DNA of 64,000 nucleotides from Streptomyces pacificus (GTDB lineage Bacteria; Actinomycetota; Actinomycetes; Streptomycetales; Streptomycetaceae). Under the pieces are notes generated by a model, which made no database searches, was not told the origin of the DNA, and saw nothing but the letters and a program-made list of their open reading frames with translations. This document shows positions 19,873-27,858 of this stretch, piece by piece. The stretch's first letter is position 1; every line of letters starts with the position of its first letter. The position numbers were made by a program, and so were the translations under genes. The stretch covers positions 434,001 through 498,000 of the forward strand of contig NZ_BLLG01000003.1 of the NCBI RefSeq assembly GCF_011766325.1, given 5' to 3'.

Positions 19873-19929
19873 CGCACGGCCGTGCCCTCCGATCTGCCCG
19901 CCAGGCAGATCGGAGGGCACGGCCGTGCG
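19873..19929. terminator. perfect 26-bp inverted repeat, likely suf operon terminator
   Basis: 26-nt arms (19873-19898 and 19904-19929) are exactly complementary around a 5-nt loop CGCCA; the arm contains GTGCCCTCCGATCTGCC. It is by far the strongest hairpin after the suf operon, symmetric on both strands, and marks the probable end of the backbone before the accessory island. The rest of 19681-20391 is GC-rich and holds no gene I can support. Confidence 0.7.
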
Positions 19930-20391
19930 CGTTGCGCCGGACTCCCGGCCGGTTGCCCGGCCGCCTGGCCGTCCTGCCGCTTCCGCCCGGCGATCGCGGC
20001 CTTGCGCGGTCGTGGCCGCCCGTCGCGCGGGCTGCCACGGCCCTGACGGGTGCCGGTGCGGCCCGGCCCGGGCCGGCTTGGGGAACGGCCGCGCGGCGGA
20101 CTGGCCGGCGGTCTGCCGCAGGGCCCGGAGGTTCCGCGGCGTGGAGGTTCCGGCCCGGACCGCGGGAAACGCGCGGGTTCGCGGATTCCGGGACCGGTGT
20201 GACGACGAACCCGGCCGCCTGCCCACCGTTAAAGGCGGCTCGGCGAGCAGGTTCCACTAGCCGTTGACCACTGGGGTCAGCCAGATGAAGATCCAAGTGC
20301 AGGAATAGCCTCTCGGAACAGCTCGTAAGATCCGAATAGACCAGAGCCCAGGTGGGCAGCACTGCCGCACACAGGAAGAGGAGGGGGCACG

Positions 20392-21042
20392 TTGCCCAAG
20401 TTCTGGATCGGACCGCGGGAGTACCCATCGAAGAAAGCCGCGCAGGAAGCCGTCCGCGACGTGCTGTACGGATACAGCGTGGGCAGCATCGTGGACCAAG
20501 AGGCGGATCACCTGCTCCTGCTGGACCTGCTCGACCTGCACGCAGAGGCTGACATCAAGATCGGTGTGGGCGTGGAGGCCTTCGTAATCGCACCACCGCT
20601 GCAAGGGCCGTACCCGGGGTTCGAAGTAATCCGCACCGACGGTACCCAGATCGACTTCTCCTACCTGGCCTGCCTGAAGCCGCCGAGCTATCGCCAGCAG
20701 GTCTCTGCCGCGATGCGCGTTGAAGTCAAGGACGACGTGAGCGCCTACTTCACTTCCCGGGTGGCAGCGAACACCCTGGTCTCGGACGAATCCGGGAGGG
20801 AGCTGGACATCACCGACACCCACGTCAGCTACTACCGAGGCCCGTCGTTCGCGGAACTCGCCGCGGCGTTAACTGAGGAAGTCGGCGGATGGGACGCGAT
20901 CGAGCTGACCACGTCGAGCGACCCAGGTCGGGGGCAGTTCACCGACCGCTCGCTCGCTGAGCGGTGGCGCAAGTACCACCAGGAGCACGCGGTCCTCGGG
21001 CTGCTGTCCTCACAGGAGAACCTGCGCCGCCCACGCAGGTGA
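20392..21042 (+). CDS. DUF3223 domain-containing protein
   Basis: 216 aa from a TTG at 20392, chosen because GAGGAGGGGG lies just upstream and the domain starts immediately. Residues ~10-105 match the DUF3223/DCL-type domain: SKKAAQEAVRDVLYGY, then LLDLHAEADIKIGVGVEAF, and DGTQIDFSYLACL. In plants this domain occurs in chloroplast rRNA-processing proteins; bacterial function is unknown. The rest (~110-216) is unrecognised. Codon 160 is TTA (20869-20871), rare in Streptomyces and read only by the bldA tRNA. Codon bias is weaker than in the backbone. It ends base-to-base against a convergent gene. Confidence 0.75.
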   Translation: MPKFWIGPREYPSKKAAQEAVRDVLYGYSVGSIVDQEADHLLLLDLLDLHAEADIKIGVGVEAFVIAPPLQGPYPGFEVIRTDGTQIDFSYLACLKPPSYRQQVSAAMRVEVKDDVSAYFTSRVAANTLVSDESGRELDITDTHVSYYRGPSFAELAAALTEEVGGWDAIELTTSSDPGRGQFTDRSLAERWRKYHQEHAVLGLLSSQENLRRPRR

Positions 21043-21729
21043 CTAGCGCCGCTGCCTCAGGTAATCCGGGCCCAGGTTGACCTGCCAGTCCTGCACGTTG
21101 GTGATCTGATCGAAAAGCAGGTCCAGCGTGGTGCACGCCTCACCCGCCCGGCGTGCGAACTCGGGGACATCGACGTAGAGAGGGTCAGGGCGGGCCGGCA
21201 CCGTCGCCCCGCCCTGACCCTTGACCATGCTGTACCGCAGCGCCTGGCCGCTCGGATCCAGGGCATGGACCTCGTCGCAGAGCGATGTGACGTCGTCCCG
21301 CAGGCGCATCCGGAACATCGGCGCGAGCTGGACGAGATAGCCGGTCAAGACGCTGAGCTGATGAGTCTGAGCGAGCTTCTTGCCGACTTTTTCCACAACC
21401 TCGGGTGCCTCATCGCCCGGCGCAACCTCGAACTTGATGCTGTCGACCAAGGCGCGCAACACTACTTTGAGCCCAAGTTCGAGAGCGTGCCGGTAGTTGT
21501 ACAACACGACCAGCACCAACGAATCGTCCATACGGTTGGCGTACCAGCGTTCGGCCAGAAGGTCGGCAGCCGTACGGAACGCGAACGCAAGCTCCGCATC
21601 GGTCTCCAGCTCCGGCGCAGCGGCCCCAGAGGACGAGACAGCAGGCCGCCCGCCAAGGACCGCGTAGTTCTCTGTCCAAGGACTCGGGCACGACCGGGAG
21701 AATACGGCACGATGGGTCACGAGGAACAT
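21043..21729 (-). CDS. hypothetical protein with HEPN-like helical region
   Basis: 228 aa; I recognise no named family. Residues ~48-95 are helical with LVVLYNYRHALELGLKVVLRAL, which resembles the R-x-x-x-x-H / YRHALEL.LK pattern seen in HEPN-type and related uncharacterised proteins. The C-terminal part has EFARRAGEACTTLDLLFDQI. No signal peptide or membrane segment. The start is uncertain: no Shine-Dalgarno precedes the ATG at 21729 and the first ~40 residues look poorly conserved. It ends immediately beside the convergent DUF3223 gene (21042/21043). HEPN proteins are often RNases in toxin-antitoxin or phage defence systems, but that is inference only. Confidence 0.55.
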   Translation of the reverse strand: MFLVTHRAVFSRSCPSPWTENYAVLGGRPAVSSSGAAAPELETDAELAFAFRTAADLLAERWYANRMDDSLVLVVLYNYRHALELGLKVVLRALVDSIKFEVAPGDEAPEVVEKVGKKLAQTHQLSVLTGYLVQLAPMFRMRLRDDVTSLCDEVHALDPSGQALRYSMVKGQGGATVPARPDPLYVDVPEFARRAGEACTTLDLLFDQITNVQDWQVNLGPDYLRQRR

Positions 21730-22139
21730 CTTGAATGCTTGGGCGACGGGATGAGAGCGATTTTTAGTCCAGCTCGCAGACCGCCCCGTTCGGCCCTCCG
21801 TCCTGGTGGCTGCCGCCCACCAGTCCGATAGACCCGCGACCAGGTCGAACTAGTCGCCGATACGCGCCGCTTCTCTCACAGGCGCCAGCGCCAGCCGCAC
21901 ATCGTTGGCGGCCACTACAGCGGCCCGCACGTCAAGCGCGCCAGTTCACAGAATCTACGACTCGGCAGGGCTCGAACCGGACCGAGCGACCGGCGCCTCG
22001 CGCCAGGAGTCGTATGGGTTGGGGCCAACTCGCGTTAGATTACAGGGAGATCACCTCAGGGGGATCTGGTGCGACTGGCGGCTTCTGTGGGCTTTTGTTC
22101 CCGTGGCTGCCCGGCTGAAGTCAAGGGGGGATCCGTGGC
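21730..22139. other. intergenic region in accessory island
   Basis: About 410 bp of mixed base composition with no convincing gene. It contains a possible folded element at 21956-22014: an outer stem TACGACTC/GAGTCGTA encloses two short hairpins (GCTCG..CGAGC and GGCGC-CTC-GCGCC). One strand includes GGTTCGAGCCC, which resembles a tRNA T-arm, but no full tRNA can be drawn. A GGGGGG run at 22126-22131 precedes the next gene. Confidence 0.35.
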
Positions 22140-22652
22140 ATGAAGTACAAGAGCGAAGCTCAGATCATGAAGGCGCTTGGGATCGAGTCCTGGAGGAACC
22201 TCTCAAAGGACAAGATGGTCAGGTTCGCAGCCATGATGCCCAACATGGACACCGAGGTGGCTCTCAAGATCGTCGAGCAGTTCCCCGCGTTCAAGGACTT
22301 CGCCAAGGATGCTGTGAGTGCCGTCGAGAGAGCACACGAGTCTACGCTCTCGGCCAACAACCACAGTCAGGAGCATGTCCACCGGGCCTGGCAGGAGGTC
22401 AGGGACATCCTCAAGGGCGAACTCGGCAAAGACGACCTGAGTCGGGAAGAGAAGAAGTTTCTGATCGAGCAAATCCAGGAAACTGCCAGGATGCAATCTC
22501 AAAAGGACAGCGAGAACAAGCAATTCCTGGATGGGGCGCTCAAAAAGGTGCTGGTCGGCGCTACCGCCGCAGTCGCCCTCGGTGTGGCTTTCGTCGGCGG
22601 CAGAGTGATGGCTGAGTCCAAGGACGGTACCGAGAGCTCCCAGGACGCCTGA
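22140..22652 (+). CDS. hypothetical tail-anchored coiled-coil protein
   Basis: 170 aa, not recognised. It starts at ATG 22140 with a G-rich ribosome site about 8 bases upstream. Residues 1-130 are charged, Lys/Glu/Gln-rich and mostly helical (for example EEKKFLIEQIQETARMQSQK), consistent with a coiled coil. Residues ~136-157 (VLVGATAAVALGVAFVGGRVM) form one membrane segment near the C-terminus, leaving a short tail, so the bulk should face the cytoplasm. Codon use is far less GC3-biased than in neighbouring backbone genes, which points to recent transfer. It converges on the recombinase module 11 bp away. Confidence 0.6.
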   Translation: MKYKSEAQIMKALGIESWRNLSKDKMVRFAAMMPNMDTEVALKIVEQFPAFKDFAKDAVSAVERAHESTLSANNHSQEHVHRAWQEVRDILKGELGKDDLSREEKKFLIEQIQETARMQSQKDSENKQFLDGALKKVLVGATAAVALGVAFVGGRVMAESKDGTESSQDA

Positions 22653-22663
22653 GCTGGGCTCGG

Positions 22664-24988
22664 TCACCTGGGCAGCTTCGCCGTGCGCTCGGGATGGGCC
22701 GCGGTGACATAGTGCATGGCGGTCTTCTCCGTGATCCCGAAGAGCCTCATCAGCCGGAGGGGGTCCGCTGTTTCTGCTGCTTCGTTGAGAATGCGGTCCT
22801 GGCGCAGGCGTACCAGGGTGAGGCCTGGCGGCACGTCGACACGGAGCAGGGTCTTACCGACGGCGGGGTGGTCGGGGTCGAGCGCCGATCTCTAGCTGAC
22901 GAGCAGGCGGGGGTTGGTCGAGGCGGGCCAGCGGCGGTGTCTGTAGTCAAGCCAGTCGGCGGCGATCTGGTGGGTGAGTTCCTCCAGGTAGAGGGTGTGC
23001 CGTCGAAGGCCACGGTGGATGACGAGGGTGCCGCGTGCGAGGTCCAGGTCGCAGGTCAGGATCGTGCGGAGTTCGTGGACGGGCACGGCGTGGACTGCGG
23101 CCAGGACAAGGACCAGACGCCCGAGCGGGGTCTTCGTCTGCTGCAAGGCGCTGGCCAGCAGGTCGCTGGGAACGGGCTTCGGGATGCCTGTCGGGTTCCC
23201 CACGCGAAGGTGCTGGGCGGGGTCTCGGAAGACCACCCGTTCCCGCTTCAGTGTTCTGAACAAGCTGCCCAGGGCGAGAGCGAGCTGCCTGCGGGCACGT
23301 CCGGCATAGCCGTCCACAGCCGCCTCGACGTGCTGCCGGGTGACCTCTCGAAGCGAGAGCACACCTGCCTCCGTCCAGGTGGTGAGCACGGGCTGGAGGG
23401 AGGCCAGGTACGGGCGGATCGCGTCGTAGCTGCGGACCTCGCCTTCGTGGCGCCCCCGGCTTCGCAACACCTTCACCCACTGCCCTACCTCGTCGGCGAG
23501 GTTCTCCGGCAGCGCGGCGAGGGCGGTGTCGATCCACGTCAGATCGACGTCGCGGTGAAGGTCGGGGTCCTGGAGGAGGATGCCCCGGTCTCGCAGGAAC
23601 TGGCAGACGGTCTTGGCCTTGAGGTCTGGGCCGGTCCGAGCCAGGTCGTGGATATCCCGCTCGGAGATGGCCGCTTGGGCGCCGCACCAGTAGAGGAGGA
23701 TGCTCAGGGTGCGGATGTTGCTGTTGTGGCTGGGTGACTGCCGCTCGTGCAGAACCCGGCTGAAGTCCTCGACCAGCCGTGCGGCCGTCCCGCTCAGCAC
23801 CAGCTCGGCCGTGTTCCGGCCCTGGAGGCGCGGCAGCAGCCGCGTCCAGTCGCGCCGGATGGCAAACAGCTGCTCCTGCCCGGCAGCGGTGTGCGCCGGT
23901 GCGGGTGGCAGGTCCGCGCGGGACGGTTCGTCGAGCGGGATCGTCGGGGACGGCCCGGATCCGCCGACGGCCACGTCGATCAGCAGCTGCGTGTACCGGA
24001 TGGTGGCGGGCTGGGCGCCGTCAAGGAGACGGTACGGGCGGCAGCCGCGGCAGCGGCCCTTCCGCAGCGGGAGTTCCTGCCGGTGGCAGCGTGCGCAGGT
24101 GCCCCTCGCCAGCTTCTCGCGCCAGTGCCGACAGGGAGTGCAGCGGGAGCCGTACTGGCCAGAGGTCATCCACGCCTGGCAGTCCGCACACGACCGCGGC
24201 GACCGGCACCGGGGCACCCGGCCGACCACGGTCCGGGGTGGGCGCCGGCTTGCTGGGAGCAGTCGCAGGGCTTCCGGCTCGAAGGCCAGCAGCCCGGCCC
24301 GCTGGAGAACGAGGCGGGTGGTGTTGCGGCAGGCGGGCAGGTCCCGCAGGAGCACCTCGGGCATGAGCCGGGTGCCTTCGGCCGCGCGGACCGCCAGCGC
24401 GAGTCGCAGCAGCGCGGCCTTGCGGTAGCGGTTCCCGCGACTCAGCCCCTGTTCGGCGGCGATCTCCTCCAGGACCGTCTGGGCCTTCTCCCACCCGGGA
24501 ACCGGTCGGCCCGCGACTGCCCGGACCGTGTCCGCGGTCAGAGTCCTGGGGATCGTGAACAGCGGGATCTGCCCCCACACGCCCGGCTCCAGCACCGCAG
24601 GCGGCTGCTCGGCGCCCGCGCGCTGCTGCTTGAGTCTGAGGTTCCACACCTCGCTGGTCCGCGGGCCAGCGCCGTCGGCCCGGCTCAGCTGGCGGGCGGA
24701 GTCCGCGCGGTCATGATAGACGCCGACCGTCAACTGGAGATCACGTGGCGGTGCCCCATCGATCCCCAGGGCCCACTCGGCGTCGTCCAGCAGCCGGATC
24801 GCCTGCAGGCACGAGCGGCACAGACCGTCGGAGTTCAGCAGCCGCTCGTGCCGGCACCGCGGACACGTTCCCCGCTCACGGTAGTGCTGTCGCCAGCGCC
24901 TGCACCCGGCGCAGGCCCCCCTCTGGTTGAGGACGACCCAGCCCAGACAGTCCACACAGCTCCGGGCCGTTGCCCGGTCCGCGGCCAC
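22664..24988 (-). pseudogene. large zinc-ribbon tyrosine-recombinase-like gene with in-frame amber stop
   Basis: Read through the TAG at 22894-22892, the frame encodes 774 aa; the stop truncates it to 698. The N-terminal third holds two arrays of CxxC pairs (CVDC..CAGC..CPRC..CRSC near residues 16-60, and CADC..CTPC..CARC..CRGC near 270-330), suggesting zinc ribbons. The C-terminal part resembles a tyrosine recombinase: GRLVLVLAAVHAVPVHELR is the box I region, and the segment after the stop continues in frame with LRQDRILNEAAETADPLRL, LFGITEKTAMHYV and AAHPERTAKLPR, which carries the box II/III equivalents and probable nucleophile Tyr. The stop is one change from CAG (Gln). Third gene of a recombinase operon. 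Confidence 0.75.
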
Positions 24989-24994
24989 CGGCGC

Positions 24995-25339
24995 TCAGCT
25001 CGGCGGGAGCGAGCGCGGCCCGCTCCCCCGGCGGCTTCCCGGCACCGGCCGCACCGGCCCCGACGGCAACTCCACGCCGTCGGCCGTCCGCTCCCCTTCC
25101 TCCAGCACCGCCTGGGTCCCAGCGAGGGGCTCGGCCTGCAGTAGGTCCGCGACGGTGCAGCCCAGTGCGGCGCACATCATGTCCAGGTCCTCCAGCCGCA
25201 CCGTGACCGGAGTCCCGCCCCACAGCGCGGCGACCTTGCTCAGCGACGGGTTGAATCCGACCTGCCGGAACGCGGCCAGTACCTCGGTCGGCCGCCACAG
25301 ATCCCGCTGCGCGGCTACCATCCGCAGATTCCACTTCAC
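24995..25339 (-). CDS. XRE-like helix-turn-helix protein of the recombinase module
   Basis: 114 aa. Residues ~30-75 (LSKVAALWGGTPVTVRLEDLDMMCAALGCTVADLL) form a Cro/C1-type helix-turn-helix of the short HTH_26 kind; the C-terminal ~40 residues are Pro/Gly/Arg-rich. The ATG overlaps the end of the integrase gene (25336-25339), and the large recombinase begins 7 bp after its stop, so all three are cotranslated. The likely role is control of, or accessory function in, recombination. No damage visible. Confidence 0.75.
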   Translation of the reverse strand: MKWNLRMVAAQRDLWRPTEVLAAFRQVGFNPSLSKVAALWGGTPVTVRLEDLDMMCAALGCTVADLLQAEPLAGTQAVLEEGERTADGVELPSGPVRPVPGSRRGSGPRSLPPS

Positions 25340-26550
25340 CTCAGGTTCCCCCTGTCCATCACCAGTCGTTGGGCCGCCCGGGAGCTGGCCTCCAGGTTCG
25401 CGTGCTCAGGATCGGCCTGCGCGGTCGCCATGTACCGAAGAGTCGTGGTTGCCCAAGCATGTCCGAGGACCTTCTGTACCTCCCACAACGTCATCCCGCG
25501 CTCGTAGTTGTGGGTCGCGCACGCGTGCCGGAGAAGGTGCGGGAACAGGTCGGTGACCGGCCCGCTCAGGTAGCTCGCCGCCGCGCTGTGCAGGGCGCGA
25601 CGGAACGTCGAGGGCACGATCGCCGGCGCGATCGGCAGGTTCAGAGCCGCGACCGCCGTGGGCTTGCGCTCCGACGGCCACAGCGGCGCCCGGGGGTGCT
25701 CGGCATCGTCGCCGAACTCGCCCCGGATCTGCTCGATGTACCACCACAGCAGAGCCCGGCCCTCCTGGAACAGGTACGCCTCGCGCGGCCGCGGGCCCGA
25801 GCCGCTCGCGCCCTTGCCCAGGACGACGAACCGGCCCCACTGGCCGTGCTCCCAGTGCACGTCCCCCATGCAGACCCCGCACAATTCCGCCGCGCGGACG
25901 CCCGACAGGTAGGCGATCTTCGTCATCACGTAGTCGCGGCAGGCGACCAGGTACTTCCGCGTCCGTGGCAGGTCCTCGCGCCAGCGGCCGAAGAAGTCCT
26001 TCATCGCCGCCTGCGACGGCGGGATCCTCAGCCCGAAGTCTCCTCGGTGCCGGGGCCTGTTGAACGGATCGATCGGCGACTCGACCACAGCCCCAAAGCG
26101 GCTCATGATCTCGCCCGCTTACCGCTGCTCCAGGAACGCGAAGTACCGGTCGATCTTGCCGATCTTGGCTCGTATCGTCGACTGGGCACGCTTCCCCGGT
26201 CCGGCGAAGTACCGGTCGACCTCACGAGAAGTGAGCTGCCAGGGCACTGTGCCGTAGAACTCACAGACCTCGATCACCGGCTTGATCAGCCCGTCCAGCG
26301 TCTCCTGCGCCAGCCCGGCCGCATCCCGAGCCCACTGGTACTCCGACAGCGTGTCCAGGAAGAAGCTCTCTTCATCGTGCGCCGAGATCCTCGCCTGCCG
26401 GCGCCGCTGAAGCGTCACGACGTCCGCGAGCCCGGCCTCGACCGACACCGCGGCCGGATCCACCGGCGAGCCCGGCTCCGGCACGGTGCGTACGAGCGAC
26501 AGCGTGCGACTTTCGAAATCCGATACAACGCCGCAGATTACGGCGATCAC
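25336..26550 (-). pseudogene. tyrosine-type site-specific integrase split by an ochre stop
   Basis: Two pieces in the same frame, 26550-26119 (143 codons, SAM-like core-binding domain) and 26106-25336 (256 aa, catalytic domain), are separated only by a TAA at 26121-26119 and four sense codons. Read through, the sequence would be FLEQR-x-AGEIMSRFGAVVESP. The catalytic residues are all present: Arg in LSGVRAAEL, HLLRH in box II, LGHAWATTTLRY with the His and nucleophile Tyr. TAA is one change from TAC/TAT (Tyr). An ATG 12 bases after the stop could allow restart, giving a two-piece enzyme. First gene of the trio with the XRE and large recombinase genes. Confidence 0.78.
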
Positions 26551-26567
26551 TCGCAGAATCTGCGAGT
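26549..26567. repeat. 9-bp inverted repeat at the integrase start
   Basis: ACTCGCAGA-A-TCTGCGAGT is a perfect dyad with a single central base, overlapping the GTG start of the integrase. It could be the operator for the XRE protein or part of the element's attachment site. Confidence 0.6.
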
Positions 26568-26612
26568 TACCGCGGAGATCTCACACCATCGAGTGAACGG
26601 ATCCAGTACGCC

Positions 26613-26625
26613 GCTCTACCAGCTG
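26613..26625 (-). other. tRNA D-arm-like remnant beside the integrase
   Basis: On the minus strand the 13 bases CAGCTGGTAGAGC equal the conserved tRNA D-arm core, but the flanks do not fold into an acceptor, anticodon or T arm. As integrases commonly use tRNA genes, it may be a relic of an attachment site 60 bp upstream of the integrase start. The remainder of 26568-26862 shows no gene. Confidence 0.35.
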
Positions 26626-26862
26626 AAATGCGTCTTCGACGCGTCGTGCGGCCGCGAACGAACCCGTACGTACTCCACCAATCCCGCCCCCGTGCCGTCC
26701 GCTCCTGCCACCGTCTGCCCGTGCCGGCCGGCAGGCCTCGCCCCCTCCCCGCCGGGTCCCCGATGCCACCGGGGCGCGGCGACCGGTCCTGGCCGGGGTC
26801 GGCGAGGCCCTGTCCCCCGCTGCGTGTGCACGGCCGCACCCGTATGTACGGCCGCACCCCTC

Positions 26863-26884
26863 CATGTGTACGGTCGTACACATG
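26863..26884. promoter_or_regulatory. operator palindrome overlapping the SMR gene start
   Basis: CATGTGTACG-GT-CGTACACATG is a perfect 10-bp inverted repeat whose last three bases are the ATG of the efflux gene. Related GTACGG words occur just upstream (near 26846-26850). It is the natural site for the TetR regulator encoded next. Confidence 0.75.
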
Positions 26885-27202
26885 GCTTACGGACTGCTGG
26901 CCGCGGCGATCGCGGCCGAGGTCGCCGGCACCACGGCGATGAAGTACAGCGAGGGTTTCACCCGGCTCTGGCCGTCGCTGGCCACCGTCATCGGGTATGT
27001 GATCGCTTTTGCGCTGCTCGCGCAGGCGCTGAAGACGCTCTCCGTCGGCACGGCGTACGCGATCTGGGCCGGGGTCGGGACGGCGGCCGTCGCGGCGATC
27101 GGCATGCTGTTCCTGCACGAGTCCACCAGTCCGGTGAAGATCGCCGGAATCGCCCTGGTCGTCGCGGGGGTCGTCGTGCTGAACCTCGGCGGTGCGCACT
27201 GA
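26882..27202 (+). CDS. SMR family multidrug efflux protein (EmrE/SugE-like)
   Basis: 106 aa from ATG 26882. Four hydrophobic helices make up the whole protein. The essential membrane glutamate is E13 (AAAIAAEVAGT), and the YAIWAGVG motif of helix 3 is present. It should pump cationic compounds out using the proton gradient as a dimer. An earlier ATG at 26864 lies in the operator, so 26882 is preferred. Its stop overlaps the start of the TetR gene (TGATG). Confidence 0.9.
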   Translation: MAYGLLAAAIAAEVAGTTAMKYSEGFTRLWPSLATVIGYVIAFALLAQALKTLSVGTAYAIWAGVGTAAVAAIGMLFLHESTSPVKIAGIALVVAGVVVLNLGGAH

Positions 27203-27849
27203 TGGGGCGTCGGTACGACCCCGACCGGCGCCGGCGCATCATCGACGCCGCGATCCGGGTCGTCGGGCGCCGGGGCATCGCGGGGCTGAGCCACCGCACG
27301 GTCGCCGCCGAGGCGCAGGTCCCGCTCGGTTCGACGACCTACCACTTCGCCTCGCTGGACGAACTGCTGGTCGCCGCACTGCGCCAGGCGAACGAGGGCT
27401 TCGCCGCCGCCGTCCGGGACAGCGGGGCCCTCGCCGACCCACGCTGTGATCCGGCCGGGGAGCTGGCCCGGCTGCTGGGGGAGTGGCTCGGAGGCGAACG
27501 GAACGGCGTGGAACTGGAGTACGAGCTCTATCTCGCCGCCCTGCGCCGTCCCGCGCTCCGCCCGGTCGTCGCCGAGTGGACCGAGGGCGTCACCCAGGTC
27601 CTCGCCCGCCGCAGCGACCCGGCGACGGCGCGGGCGCTGGTGGCTCTGATGGACGGAGTCTGTCTCCAGGTCCTGCTCACGGACACCGCCTACGACGAGG
27701 AGTACACACGCGTCATGCTGACCCGGATCCTGGCTTCCGGAACGGCAACGGCAACGGCAGGCAGAGACCCGGTGGACGACCGGGGTGCGCGGTGGCGGCC
27801 GCGACCGGCACCTGAGACCGGTTCGCTCCCGCCCGCCCCCGCCGGTTAG
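27202..27849 (+). CDS. TetR family transcriptional regulator
   Basis: 215 aa. An N-terminal helix-turn-helix covers residues ~10-52 (RIIDAAIRVVGRRGIAGLSHRTVAAEAQVPLGSTTYHFASLDEL), followed by an all-helical ligand domain of the TetR_C type; the last ~30 residues are a loose Gly/Arg/Pro tail. It overlaps the SMR gene and is therefore cotranscribed; it probably represses both through the palindrome at 26863. Its TAG stop overlaps the -10 element of dapD. Confidence 0.9.
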   Translation: MGRRYDPDRRRRIIDAAIRVVGRRGIAGLSHRTVAAEAQVPLGSTTYHFASLDELLVAALRQANEGFAAAVRDSGALADPRCDPAGELARLLGEWLGGERNGVELEYELYLAALRRPALRPVVAEWTEGVTQVLARRSDPATARALVALMDGVCLQVLLTDTAYDEEYTRVMLTRILASGTATATAGRDPVDDRGARWRPRPAPETGSLPPAPAG

Positions 27850-27852
27850 GTT
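27847..27852 (+). promoter_or_regulatory. probable -10 element of leaderless dapD transcript
   Basis: TAGGTT (TAnnnT) lies six bases before the dapD ATG, too close for a leader with a ribosome site, so the mRNA is probably leaderless. The hexamer includes the stop codon of the preceding TetR gene. Confidence 0.5.
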
Positions 27853-27858
27853 CTCCTC

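Noticed and set aside
19873-19929. Inverted repeat as the end of an insertion sequence
   Set aside because: Both arms are adjacent with a 5-nt loop and no transposase lies between copies; a terminator hairpin is simpler.
21956-22014. Possible tRNA or tRNA-like gene (outer 8-bp stem, two hairpins, GGTTCGAGCCC T-arm word)
   Set aside because: Only 59 nt, the T stem does not pair properly (two mismatches in five), and no anticodon arm can be drawn. Short stems of this size are expected by chance in GC-rich DNA.
21905-22615. 236-codon open frame upstream of and overlapping the tail-anchored gene
   Set aside because: Composition is random and it overlaps 22140-22652, which has a ribosome site, coherent helices and a membrane segment.
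20200-26660. CRISPR array or complete phage defence locus (restriction enzymes, helicases, nucleases) in the island
   Set aside because: No spaced identical repeats and no methylase, helicase or known defence nuclease genes were seen.
26864-26881. Earlier ATG (26864) for the SMR gene
   Set aside because: It would encode a non-hydrophobic MCTVVH extension lying within the operator palindrome; family members begin at MAYGLL.
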